Assembly (NCBI RefSeq): GCF_001907695.1
Contig: NZ_KV880640.1
Location: 1-64,000 of the forward strand
Direction of reading: 5' to 3'
Length of the DNA stretch: 64,000 bases
Source: Thalassospira sp. TSL5-1
GTDB taxonomy: Bacteria > Pseudomonadota > Alphaproteobacteria > Rhodospirillales > Thalassospiraceae
Position numbers and translations under genes: made by a program. This document shows positions 1-8,638 of this stretch, one piece after another; within the stretch, counting starts at the first letter, position 1, and each line of letters starts with the position of its first letter. Under the pieces are notes generated by a model, which was not told where the DNA came from, made no database searches, and worked only from the letters and a program-made list of their open reading frames with translations.

Positions 1-2401
1 CGGCAAGGTGACGCTAACGGCGGGTGACAGCCAAACGCTGGATCAGGTTCAAACCACGAGTGCGGATATCGTCATCACCGCGCAGAATGGTTCGGTGACA
101 GCGAAGGATTTCATCACGACAAGCGGTGCGAAGATCGGCATCAAAGCTGCTCAAAATGTTGCTTTTGAAAATGAAGAAGCGGATGTCACGTCTTCCGGTG
201 CGGGCGAAGTGGAAATCATCGCGACGGCTGGGAATATTACCCAGGCCGATGGATCGACCATCGATGGTGGCAGTGGCAAGGTGACGCTGACCGCCGGTAG
301 CAGCCAGACACTGGATCAGGTCAAGACCAGCGGTGCGGATATTGCTATTACCGCGCGGAATGGTTCGGTCACGGCGAAAGACTTTATCACGACCAGCAAC
401 GGTAATATCGCTATTACTGCTGCGCAAAATGTGACGCTGTTTAATGGTGAAGCCGATGTAACCTCGACCGGGACGGGTGATGTGACCATTACTGCGACGG
501 CGGGTGATCTTTATCAGGAAGATGACAGCACCATTGATGGTGGTACGGGCAATGTCATTCTGAAAGCCGGGAATGATGTGACCCTTGACCAGGTTCGCAC
601 CAATACCGCCGATATTACCGTTACGGCGGATAACGGGTCCATTCTGGCAAATGATTTCATTCGTACCAGGGACGGGTCGATTACCCTTCTGGCGCATAAG
701 GATGTAACGCTCAATAATCCGGAATCCGATGTGATTTCGGAAGCGTCGGGCAGCATTGATATTACCGCAACCACCGGCAAGATCGTTCAGAAGGACGGAT
801 CGGAAATTGACGGCGGGGATGGTCGTGTATCGCTGACTTCAGCACAGGATATGCGCATTGCAACCCTGCGCACTGGGGCCGGTACAAGTGGTGCATCCTA
901 TGACGGTGTGACCCGCATGATCGGCATTTCGCTGCGGTCGATTTCCGGGACGATTTCGTTGGGTGAAATCAGTGCGGCCAACCATATCGATATCGTTGCC
1001 GGGAACTCGATTGTTGAATCAAACGCCTTTGTTGATCACGGCAACGGGTCGGCGCAACTGACGACGGCCGTGCTAAAAGGTGACACGGTCGCCATGATTG
1101 CCGAAGGTGGCACCATCGGCACATCAACGTCCGATCGCTTTGAAGTGCAGACTACGGCACAGGATGGCAGCGAAATTGTGGTTGCCCGTGACCAGTTTGC
1201 CTCCAAGCGTCGTTACACCACCCTGCAGGCCCGGGACGGCATTTACATGGCGGAAACCAGCGGCGATCTGAGTGCGGATCGCGTGATTGCGGGAACGGCC
1301 AAGGGGGGCCGCAATGACAATGCCGAAATTGCGCTTGCCATTCGCAATGGCAGCAGTGATATCGGCACGATTTCGGCACCCGAGAAGATCAACATGCGGG
1401 CCAGCGGGCAGGATATCCAGATTGAAAATCTGAAGTCCCGCAATGCCGACCTGTATGTCGAAGGCAGCGATGGCCGCCTGGATATTGAACAGGGGAGCTT
1501 GGGTGAAAGCACGGTCATGGAAGCCCAGCATATTTCCCTGACCAAGCTGGAGAATTATGTTGATAGCGCCCAGTTGTTGATGAAGGTGACGGGCCTGAAT
1601 GGCAGCCTGTCCAAAACGGTTAATGCCAATATCTCCGCGCCCAAAAAGATTCAGTTTGATCTGTTACGCACCAACAAGGCGGTCTTTGACATTAACACCG
1701 TCAAGACCACTATTGTGACGGGGCAGATCACGGGTGATATGATCATGAAATTGCCACTTGGCAAAATGCTGATGGATAACGTCACCCAGAAAATCCGTCT
1801 CGGCTACCAGCTGCAATTGTTCGACAATGATACCAGGTTTAACGACCTCTGGTTTGAGAAGACGGACTTTAACCTGCCGGTTGATACCCGTATCGTGACG
1901 ATGGATGATACGACATTCCACGGGCCGCTGGTGATTGATGACCCGGAAGATCGTATTGGCCGTATCACGGCAACCACGCCGAGCGAGACGTCCGTTCCGA
2001 CGACAAATACGCCGACCGCCCCGGTCGGGACGACAACCACCAACCAGTCGGCACCGGGTAATGTAACGGTTGCGTCGTCGGGTAATGTTGTTGGCCTTGG
2101 CCGTCCGGCAGGTGGTACGGGCAGCCTGGTAAGCAGCGGTCAGAATGCGGGTGGAAATGGGGGCAATTTCCAAAACGCCATCTTCCAGCCCAGCCTTTCT
2201 GTCGGTAATGTGGCCCCTGCGACAACAGGAACGGGGGGCAATACCGGAACTGATGGCGCGGGTGGCATTGGCAATACGCCGGTAGGCACCAATGGTGCCG
2301 CCACGTCGGGCGTTGCGCCATTGACCGGGGATTTTGCCGGTGATGGCCAGCTTGGTGCAAATTCGGATACCGGTACTGGATCAGATGAACAGGACCAGTA
2401 A
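1..2401 (+). CDS. Two-partner secretion exoprotein (TpsA/filamentous-haemagglutinin type), C-terminal part
   Basis: The reading frame is already open at base 2, so the signal peptide and N-terminal TPS secretion domain lie outside the window; about 799 residues are visible. The protein is rich in Gly, Thr, Asp, Val and Ile in the alternating pattern of a right-handed beta-helix, and I see no cysteine, both typical of TPS exoproteins. Three 91-residue units run in register at its start, followed by non-repetitive beta-helix, and the last 150 or so residues are a Gly/Thr/Ser/Asn-rich low-complexity tail. There is no C-terminal autotransporter barrel. The next gene encodes a TpsB transporter, which supports secretion across the outer membrane as an adhesin or haemagglutinin-like surface protein. 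What it binds cannot be told from this end. Family assignment is good; function is inferred. Confidence 0.85.
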   Translation, partial: GKVTLTAGDSQTLDQVQTTSADIVITAQNGSVTAKDFITTSGAKIGIKAAQNVAFENEEADVTSSGAGEVEIIATAGNITQADGSTIDGGSGKVTLTAGSSQTLDQVKTSGADIAITARNGSVTAKDFITTSNGNIAITAAQNVTLFNGEADVTSTGTGDVTITATAGDLYQEDDSTIDGGTGNVILKAGNDVTLDQVRTNTADITVTADNGSILANDFIRTRDGSITLLAHKDVTLNNPESDVISEASGSIDITATTGKIVQKDGSEIDGGDGRVSLTSAQDMRIATLRTGAGTSGASYDGVTRMIGISLRSISGTISLGEISAANHIDIVAGNSIVESNAFVDHGNGSAQLTTAVLKGDTVAMIAEGGTIGTSTSDRFEVQTTAQDGSEIVVARDQFASKRRYTTLQARDGIYMAETSGDLSADRVIAGTAKGGRNDNAEIALAIRNGSSDIGTISAPEKINMRASGQDIQIENLKSRNADLYVEGSDGRLDIEQGSLGESTVMEAQHISLTKLENYVDSAQLLMKVTGLNGSLSKTVNANISAPKKIQFDLLRTNKAVFDINTVKTTIVTGQITGDMIMKLPLGKMLMDNVTQKIRLGYQLQLFDNDTRFNDLWFEKTDFNLPVDTRIVTMDDTTFHGPLVIDDPEDRIGRITATTPSETSVPTTNTPTAPVGTTTTNQSAPGNVTVASSGNVVGLGRPAGGTGSLVSSGQNAGGNGGNFQNAIFQPSLSVGNVAPATTGTGGNTGTDGAGGIGNTPVGTNGAATSGVAPLTGDFAGDGQLGANSDTGTGSDEQDQ
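2..820 (+). repeat. Three in-register 273-bp tandem coding repeats
   Basis: Units start at 2, 275 and 548, each exactly 273 bp (91 codons), and a diverged fourth begins at 821. Each unit opens with G-(K/N)-V and carries a conserved TLDQV, then ADI.(I/V)TA, then a NDFI/KDFI core, and ends in (S/E)IDGG. The lack of any indel across three copies points to recent duplication or selection on the beta-helix rung number. More copies may lie upstream of the window. Confidence 0.9.
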
Positions 2402-2408
2402 TGAAGAT

Positions 2409-2435
2409 GGAAGTGGCGGTTTTACTGCCACTTCC
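2409..2435 (+). terminator. Hairpin between tpsA and tpsB (possible attenuator)
   Basis: A 9-bp perfect stem, GGAAGTGGC at 2409-2417 with GCCACTTCC at 2427-2435, can extend inward to 12 bp with a TTT loop. A second GC-rich hairpin, ACAGCGC-CGGG-GCGCTGT at 2462-2479, follows and is trailed by CTTT. Neither has a long T-run, so they look like partial terminators or mRNA-stabilising structures that would keep TpsB below TpsA. Confidence 0.5.
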
Positions 2436-2496
2436 ACAATTAATTGAAGATACGTGCATAAACAGCGCCGGGGCGCTGTCTTTGGGGGAAGACATT

Positions 2497-4290
2497 TTGG
2501 CAATTTACAGCCGTACCATGCCGGGTGTTTCCGGTTTGACCGGAAAGGGCGTTATGCGCCCGGTGGTTCGTGTTATGAAGGTGGTCTTGATGGCAGGCAC
2601 CATGACGGGGGTGGGGATATTTACGCCGTCGGCCTTTGCTGCGACGCAGGCCCCCAACAGCGTGCAGAGTGAGCAGCAAAGCAATCCGCTGGAAGATGTG
2701 ATCCGTCAGGAGCAGCGTCAGAAACAGATTAATGATTTCAACGGCTTCGAGTTGCCCGAGATTGTGGATGGCAGCCCGGATTTCAAACCGCCCAAGGCGG
2801 GCACCGGTGCCAAATTTACCGTGCAGCGGTTTGATATTAACCGATCCGAGATTTTGGATGATCAGACCATCCGCGATGTTTTGCAAAAATATGTCGGTCG
2901 TCCGCTTTATCTGGCGGACCTTTATGACATGCTGGCCGCGTTTAACGAACTTTATCGCCAAAAGGGGTTCGTGACGGCGCGCGCCTATATCCCGCCGCAA
3001 AAAATTGCCTCTGGCGAAGTGCGCGTCATTCTGGTCGAGGGCCGCGTTGGCCGTGTCCGGATTGAGCAGAACGAGTACATGCGGGCAGACTACATCTCCA
3101 GCAGCCTGCATATCGAGCAGGGCGATCTGGTTAGCCTTGAAGTGCTGGAAAAGGCATTAAGCCGCTTTAACCGCCTGCACCAAACCAAATTGACAGCCAA
3201 ATTGGAACCGGGCGAGAGTTTTGGTCAGACTGACATTGTCGTTACCGCCAAAGTCCCCGACCGCATGGCCTATTCCCTGTTTATGGATAATTACGGGGCG
3301 TTATCGACCGGGCATTTGCGCAGTGGCGGCTATGCCCGGGTGAATAGTGTGTTTGGCATTGATGACCCGTTTACTGTGGGGGTGACGGAATCACGCGGTT
3401 CGCGCTCGGTTTTTACGTCCTATGAATTGCCGTTAAATACCTATGATACCCGCCTGTCGCTGGGCTATACCCAAACACGTATCCACATCATCGACGGTCC
3501 CTTTGCTGATGACCCGGCCGACCCGGATGTGTATGGCAATACGCAGCTTATTACGGCAACTCTCAAGCAACCCTTTGTATTGTCGCCGCATTGGCTGATG
3601 AATGTGGATTACAGCTATAATGGCAATGTGTCCTACACCACCTTTGGCGCGGCGCTCACGGAAACCTGGATTAACCGGCATTCCATTGGCGTTGATTTTG
3701 ATTATCTGGGTGATACCGGCTTTTATTCGTTCGGTTTGCGCGGCCATCGGATGTTTTCGCATATCCGGCAGGCCTCCACCGAAGAGCGTGTAACCAGCAA
3801 ATATACCGCCGATGCCTTTGCCTACCAGCAATTGGGCGGGCCCTTCACCGCACAGGTTACGGCTGGCGGGCAAATGACCAAGGACCGCGTTTTGCCCCCG
3901 GCAGAGCAGTTCTCGGTTGGCGGTGTGGGCACCATGCGGGCCTATGAGCCGGGGGCGTTTTCGGGTGATGATGGCTATTTCATCAATACCGAACTGCATT
4001 ACAACTTCAACTTTCCGACCGCGTTCTGGAAGGATAAACCGGTTAATACCCAGGCCAGCATTTATGTATTTTTTGACCATGCCGGGGCGTTTCGTTATCG
4101 CGACGGATCCCAAAATGACCGTTACCGCCGCGAAGATTTCACAAATGGCACCGGTATTGGCGTGCGGGTGAACAACTTTGTCGGGATTGCGTCGCTCGAT
4201 GCGGCCTATATCAAGGACCTTGATTTCCACACTAATAATGATGAAGCCCGCAAGCCCAACTTCCTGATGAGTTTGCGGCTGAATTTCTGA
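2497..4290 (+). CDS. TpsB-type outer-membrane transporter (ShlB/FhaC/HecB family)
   Basis: This is the 16-strand barrel partner that exports the preceding exoprotein. After a signal peptide ending near TPSAFA there is a POTRA region (about residues 80-170 of this call, with FTVQRFDINRSEILDD and EGRVGRVRIEQNEYM), then a ShlB-like barrel. The region GVGTMRAYEPGAF corresponds to the conserved VRG(Y/F) loop-6 motif and FFDHAGAF to the following strand motif. The frame runs back to an ATG at 2401 that overlaps the tpsA stop (TAATG), but the stretch 2401-2496 folds into two hairpins. TTG at 2497 has a GGGGGAA ribosome site six bases upstream (2484-2490) and gives a better signal peptide; ATG 2518 is an alternative. 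Start is uncertain, family is firm. Confidence 0.9.
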   Translation: MAIYSRTMPGVSGLTGKGVMRPVVRVMKVVLMAGTMTGVGIFTPSAFAATQAPNSVQSEQQSNPLEDVIRQEQRQKQINDFNGFELPEIVDGSPDFKPPKAGTGAKFTVQRFDINRSEILDDQTIRDVLQKYVGRPLYLADLYDMLAAFNELYRQKGFVTARAYIPPQKIASGEVRVILVEGRVGRVRIEQNEYMRADYISSSLHIEQGDLVSLEVLEKALSRFNRLHQTKLTAKLEPGESFGQTDIVVTAKVPDRMAYSLFMDNYGALSTGHLRSGGYARVNSVFGIDDPFTVGVTESRGSRSVFTSYELPLNTYDTRLSLGYTQTRIHIIDGPFADDPADPDVYGNTQLITATLKQPFVLSPHWLMNVDYSYNGNVSYTTFGAALTETWINRHSIGVDFDYLGDTGFYSFGLRGHRMFSHIRQASTEERVTSKYTADAFAYQQLGGPFTAQVTAGGQMTKDRVLPPAEQFSVGGVGTMRAYEPGAFSGDDGYFINTELHYNFNFPTAFWKDKPVNTQASIYVFFDHAGAFRYRDGSQNDRYRREDFTNGTGIGVRVNNFVGIASLDAAYIKDLDFHTNNDEARKPNFLMSLRLNF

Positions 4291-4328
4291 TGGGTGTAAC
4301 GGCACAATAACGACCGAGTATAAACATA

Positions 4329-4358
4329 AAGGCCCGGCAGAGCGATCTGCCGGGCCTT
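4329..4358. terminator. Bidirectional Rho-independent terminator
   Basis: A perfect 13-bp stem, 4329-4341 with 4346-4358, closes a GCGA loop. It separates the convergent tpsB (+) and iol operon (-). The plus-strand tail is GTTTC; the minus-strand tail after the stem is T-rich (TTTATGTTTAT), so it should work in both directions. Confidence 0.85.
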
Positions 4359-4380
4359 GTTTCATGAAATGGATATGCCG

Positions 4381-5373
4381 TTACGTGCCGGGTTTAACGG
4401 CTGCGCCGGTTGCAAGCGATTTCACGGCGGCATCGGCCAGTTCAAGCGCCTTTAACCCGTCCTGCCCGCTGGGGAAAGCAACATTTTCGCCCGCCAGCAT
4501 GTTGCAGAATGTGGTCAGTTCAAAACGGTAGGCATCGGCATAACGCTGCATGAAGAAATCCAGCAGCGGTTCGGTGGTATAGCCATCACCATTGGCAATG
4601 GTGACAGATGTCGCCCGGTGGTTTTCCGCCTGCACCATACCCTTGGAGCCATGCACCTCGACGCGCTGGTCATAACCATAGGTCGCCCGGCGGGAATTGG
4701 TAATCACCGCCATTTTGCCACTCGCCGTGCGCAATGTGGCCGTGGCGGTATCGACATCGCCGGTTTCCTTGATCGCCGGGTCGGTCAAAACCGCACCGGT
4801 CGCAAAAACCTCGGTCACTTCTTCGCCCAGAAGGAAACGTGCCATGTCGAAATCATGGATCATCATGTCGCGAAACAGTCCGCCGGAGCGTTTGATATAA
4901 TCAACCGGCGGCGCACCCGGGTCGCGTGATGTGATTTGCACCAGTTCCACATCGCCCACATTGCCTGCGCGAATTTCGGCATGGACACGGGCAAAGCTGG
5001 GATCAAAGCGGCGGTTGAAACCGACCATCAATTTGGCCCCGGTTTCCTCGACAACCTTCAGGCAGGCGCGCACCCGTTCGGCCGATAGATCAACCGGCTT
5101 TTCACAGAAAATCGCCTTGCCCGCCTTTGCTGCCAGTTCGATCTGGTCGGCATGAAGGTCGGTCGGCGTGGCAATGATGACCGCATCAATCGCGGGATCG
5201 GCCATAATTTCCTCGACCGTGGCGCGTTTGGCGCCGGTCAGGGCGATGGCATTTTGTGCCGCGGCATCCACCGGGTCATAAACCGCGGCGATTTTTGCAT
5301 TGGGAACACCCAGAACAGCTTTGGCATGGGTGATGCCGATACGTCCGGCACCCAGCAGTCCGATATTAAGCAT
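4381..5373 (-). CDS. iolG: Inositol 2-dehydrogenase
   Basis: This enzyme oxidises myo-inositol to scyllo-inosose (2-keto-myo-inositol) with NAD+, the first cytoplasmic step of inositol breakdown. The 330-residue protein is a Gfo/Idh/MocA oxidoreductase: Rossmann motif GLLGAGRIG at the N-terminus, the EKP motif in FCEKPVD around residue 92, and the family block GGLFRDMMIHDFDMAR carrying the catalytic Asp/His. It is the last gene of the operon, 11 bp after iolA, and is followed by a strong terminator. Length matches bacterial IolG. A second, more divergent paralogue lies beyond the regulator at 16443-17573. Confidence 0.96.
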   Translation of the reverse strand: MLNIGLLGAGRIGITHAKAVLGVPNAKIAAVYDPVDAAAQNAIALTGAKRATVEEIMADPAIDAVIIATPTDLHADQIELAAKAGKAIFCEKPVDLSAERVRACLKVVEETGAKLMVGFNRRFDPSFARVHAEIRAGNVGDVELVQITSRDPGAPPVDYIKRSGGLFRDMMIHDFDMARFLLGEEVTEVFATGAVLTDPAIKETGDVDTATATLRTASGKMAVITNSRRATYGYDQRVEVHGSKGMVQAENHRATSVTIANGDGYTTEPLLDFFMQRYADAYRFELTTFCNMLAGENVAFPSGQDGLKALELADAAVKSLATGAAVKPGT

Positions 5374-5384
5374 GGCTATGGTCC

Positions 5385-6887
5385 TTAACCAAGGGTCGGC
5401 ATGGTGAATTCAGGGTCGGTCCGCTGGCCGCTGGGCCAACGGGTGGTGGTGGTTTTAAGCCGGGTAAAGAAACGAACACCTTCCATGCCGTGCATGTGGT
5501 GGTCGCCAAAAATGGAGGCCTTCCACCCGCCAAAGGAATGGAATGCCATCGGTACGGGGATCGGCACGTTAATGCCAACCATGCCCACCTCGATATCCTG
5601 GCTAAAGGCACGGGCGACATCGCCATCGCGGGTGAAAACCGCCGTGCCATTGGCATATTCGTGGCCGTGAATAAGGTCTACTGCGGACTGATAATCCGGG
5701 CGGCGCACCATCGAAAGGGCCGGACCAAAAATTTCCTCGCGGTAAATTTTCATATCCGGTGTCACATGGTCAAACAGGGTACCACCAATATAATAGCCGT
5801 TTTCATAGCCCTGCTTGTCCTGGTGGAAGGTGCGGCCATCCACCACGATCTTGGCGCCTTCGGCTTCGGCTGAATCGATATAGCCGCGCACTTTTTCCAA
5901 ATGCTGCTTGGTCACAAGCGGTCCCATATCCGATGTTTTATCCGATGCCGGGCCAATTTTCAGGGCCTGGATTTTCGGCACCAGCTTTTCAACCAGCGCA
6001 TCGGCAACCGCATCGGTCACGGGTACGGCAACCGAAATCGCCATGCAGCGTTCACCCGCCGAGCCAAATGCTGCCCCCATCAGGGCGTTGACGGCCATAT
6101 CAAGGTCGGCATCGGGCATGATGACCATGTGGTTTTTCGCCCCGCCCAGGGCCTGCACCCGTTTACCGTTTGCCGTGCCGGTGGTGTAAATATATTTGGC
6201 AATCGGGGTGGAGCCGACAAAGCTGATGGCCTTGACATCCGGGTTGTTCAACAGCGCGTCAACCGCTTCCTTGTCACCCTGTACCACGTTGAAAACACCT
6301 TCCGGCAACCCTGCCTCGGTCAGCCATTCCGCCATCAAAAGTGATGCCGACGGGTCGCGTTCGGAGGGTTTAAGGATGAAGGTATTGCCACAGGCCAGCG
6401 CAACGGGGAACATCCACATCGGCACCATTGCCGGGAAGTTGAACGGCGTAATCCCGGCTACCACACCCAGCGATTGGCGCACCGAATGGCTGTCCACACC
6501 GGTGCCGACATTTTCGGTAAATTCACCCTTCAAAAGGTGTGGGGCACCGGTGGCAAATTCGACCACTTCAAGTCCACGGGTGACTTCACCCAGGGCATCG
6601 TCGTGGGTTTTGCCATGTTCGGCGCTAATGGCCTGCGCCATCTGGTCGGCGCGATCCCACAGGATCATTTTAAACCGGTCCAGAATACGGGCACGGCGCA
6701 GCGGCGGGGTTTTGGACCAGTCGCGCCAGGCTTCCTTGGCAACGGCAACGGCCTGGTCAATTTCGGCGGTCGATGCCAGGGCGACGGTTTTTTCCGCTTC
6801 GCCCGTGGCGGGGTTAAAAACATCCTGCGACCGGCCCGAGGTGCCGGCAACATGTGCGCCATTGATGTAATGGGCAATCTCGGTCAT
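5385..6887 (-). CDS. iolA: Methylmalonate/malonate-semialdehyde dehydrogenase (CoA-acylating)
   Basis: The protein converts malonate semialdehyde, the end product of the inositol pathway, to acetyl-CoA and CO2; the family also handles methylmalonate semialdehyde from valine (MmsA). It is a 500-residue aldehyde dehydrogenase with the nucleotide-binding region [12 protein letters not shown], the MMSDH-type block LGGAKNHMV and the catalytic cysteine in [12 protein letters not shown]. It lacks the usual ALDH general-base glutamate at the LGGAKN position, as expected for CoA-dependent members. It lies 36 bp after iolB and 11 bp before iolG in the same operon. A paralogous valine role cannot be excluded, but position argues for IolA. 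Confidence 0.95.
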   Translation of the reverse strand: MTEIAHYINGAHVAGTSGRSQDVFNPATGEAEKTVALASTAEIDQAVAVAKEAWRDWSKTPPLRRARILDRFKMILWDRADQMAQAISAEHGKTHDDALGEVTRGLEVVEFATGAPHLLKGEFTENVGTGVDSHSVRQSLGVVAGITPFNFPAMVPMWMFPVALACGNTFILKPSERDPSASLLMAEWLTEAGLPEGVFNVVQGDKEAVDALLNNPDVKAISFVGSTPIAKYIYTTGTANGKRVQALGGAKNHMVIMPDADLDMAVNALMGAAFGSAGERCMAISVAVPVTDAVADALVEKLVPKIQALKIGPASDKTSDMGPLVTKQHLEKVRGYIDSAEAEGAKIVVDGRTFHQDKQGYENGYYIGGTLFDHVTPDMKIYREEIFGPALSMVRRPDYQSAVDLIHGHEYANGTAVFTRDGDVARAFSQDIEVGMVGINVPIPVPMAFHSFGGWKASIFGDHHMHGMEGVRFFTRLKTTTTRWPSGQRTDPEFTMPTLG

Positions 6888-6923
6888 GGGTAAAATCCTT
6901 TGGTTTCGGGCATCGGCGCCAGG

Positions 6924-7727
6924 TTATTTGCTGTCGCGCTGAAAAATCCAGTCATGGTCCGGGTGGTTCTGGAAACGCCATTTGCGCATTGGTCCCGCCA
7001 TGACATTAAGGTAATACATCTCGTAGCCATAGGGCGATCCGCAGGGATGATGGCCCTTGGGCACCAGCACCACATCGCCACTATTCACCGCCATGGTTTC
7101 ATCCAGCTCGCCATCTTCGGTAAAAACGCGCTGAAAACCAAACCCCTGTTCCGGGTTCAAACGGTGATAATAGGTTTCCTCAAGATAGGTCATCTCGGGG
7201 TAATTGTCCTCGTCATGGCGGTGCGGCGGATAGGACGACCAGTTGCCCTGCGGGGTGAAAACCTCTGTCACCAGTAGGCTGTCGGCAATGTCGGATTCCT
7301 CCATCGCAATCGGATGGATGTAGCGGGTATTGGCCCCTTTGCCGCGTTCCACCATTTGCACATCCTTGATTACGCGGGCCGGGTAATTGCCCTTGCCCGG
7401 TGCAGTGCAGACCGCAAGGGTGCATTTGGTGGTCGCTTTTGCGCTCCAGGTGGTATCATTGGGGGTATAAACGCAATGGGGGGATTTGCGCTCAAACACA
7501 TTCATGCGCTCGCCCAGCTCGCCAAAATTCTGGTCATCAACCGAAATCTCGGCCTTGCCTTCAACCAGCACCAGAATTACTTCGCGGTCGCCCGTCGGCT
7601 CGGATGCGGTTTCGCCGGGTTCCAGGTGATAAAGCCCAAATCCGACATACCCCCAATTGGCCGATTGGGCGGTAATGTCATGGACTTTGCCATGCGTTCC
7701 GTTGGGTTTGCGTAGAAGGTCGGCCAT
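6924..7727 (-). CDS. iolB: 5-deoxy-glucuronate isomerase
   Basis: IolB isomerises 5-deoxy-D-glucuronate to 2-deoxy-5-keto-D-gluconate. The 267-residue protein is a double cupin. The metal-binding family block PPHRHDEDNYPEMTYLEE and the closing VPKGHHPCGSPYGYEMYYLN are both intact, with the expected His and Glu ligands. The start ATG shares one base with the iolE stop (TGATG at 7725-7729), so translation is coupled. Order iolD-iolE-iolB-iolA-iolG makes the middle of the pathway continuous. Confidence 0.97.
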   Translation of the reverse strand: MADLLRKPNGTHGKVHDITAQSANWGYVGFGLYHLEPGETASEPTGDREVILVLVEGKAEISVDDQNFGELGERMNVFERKSPHCVYTPNDTTWSAKATTKCTLAVCTAPGKGNYPARVIKDVQMVERGKGANTRYIHPIAMEESDIADSLLVTEVFTPQGNWSSYPPHRHDEDNYPEMTYLEETYYHRLNPEQGFGFQRVFTEDGELDETMAVNSGDVVLVPKGHHPCGSPYGYEMYYLNVMAGPMRKWRFQNHPDHDWIFQRDSK

Positions 7728-8632
7728 CAGGCGTCTCCTTTGTCCAGTCCGGTGGCTTTGGCCATCGCGCGGAGCGATTTCAGGCCAAGGGTTTGATATT
7801 CAAGCGGGTTGCGAACGGCGGGGTCCTGTTCGGCTTCAATTACCAGCCAGCCGCTATAACCATGTTCGGCGGCAATTTTCAAAACCGGTTCAAAGGCAAC
7901 TTCGCCTTCGCTATCACCCGGAACGGTAAACACACCGCGCCGCACCCCTTCCAGAAAGCTCAGCTTTTCTCCCTCAACCTGCGCCCGAACGGCAGGACGC
8001 ACGTTTTTGCAGTGAATATGACCAACCCGGTCCATATATTTGCGCGCAACTTCTTCGGGGTTGGCACCGCCAAACAGGGCGTGGCCTGTATCAAGCAGCA
8101 AATGCGTTGCCGGGCCGGTATGCGCCATCAGGGCGTCAATTTCTTCGGCACTTTCAACGACGGTACCCATATGGTGATGGTACACCAGCGTAATGCCCTG
8201 ATCGGTGCAATATTGGGCGATGGCTTCAACATCGGCACCAAATTTCGCCCAAAGATCCGCCGGTAAAACCGGGCTGTCGGCCAGGGCGACATTGTCATTG
8301 CCATGAATGGCATTGGATGTTTCGCACACAATGCACACCTTGCAGCCCATCGCTTTGAGCAGGTCCAGATGTGGCTGGATGGCTTTTTTCTCGTCTTCGA
8401 CCGAATGGGCCAGCAGATTAAGCGAATGCCAGCCCGAAACAAATTTAAGGCCGTTTGGCTCCAGCGCAGCTTTCAGTTTGGCGGGGTCGGTCGGCATTTT
8501 ATGGCCTTTTTCAATGCCGTCAAAGCCGATTTCGCCTGCCTGGCTCAGGCAGGTTTCAAGCGAAATATCCGCGCCAAGGGTCTGGTCGTCATCATTGGAC
8601 CATGCAATCGGGTTGGTGCCGTATAGAATCAT
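7727..8632 (-). CDS. iolE: Myo-inosose-2 dehydratase
   Basis: IolE dehydrates scyllo-inosose to 3D-trihydroxycyclohexane-1,2-dione. The protein has 301 residues in a xylose-isomerase-like TIM barrel; recognisable blocks are [12 protein letters not shown] at the N-terminus, [11 protein letters not shown] in the middle, [12 protein letters not shown] and [10 protein letters not shown], which supply the metal-binding His, Asp and Glu residues. It sits 6 bp after iolD and overlaps iolB by one base. Nothing is unusual in length or sequence. Confidence 0.97.
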   Translation of the reverse strand: MILYGTNPIAWSNDDDQTLGADISLETCLSQAGEIGFDGIEKGHKMPTDPAKLKAALEPNGLKFVSGWHSLNLLAHSVEDEKKAIQPHLDLLKAMGCKVCIVCETSNAIHGNDNVALADSPVLPADLWAKFGADVEAIAQYCTDQGITLVYHHHMGTVVESAEEIDALMAHTGPATHLLLDTGHALFGGANPEEVARKYMDRVGHIHCKNVRPAVRAQVEGEKLSFLEGVRRGVFTVPGDSEGEVAFEPVLKIAAEHGYSGWLVIEAEQDPAVRNPLEYQTLGLKSLRAMAKATGLDKGDA

Positions 8633-8638
8633 GGTGGC

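Noticed and set aside
2-820. CRISPR-like or non-coding tandem repeat
   Set aside because: The unit is 273 bp, in frame, and encodes a beta-helix protein without spacers.
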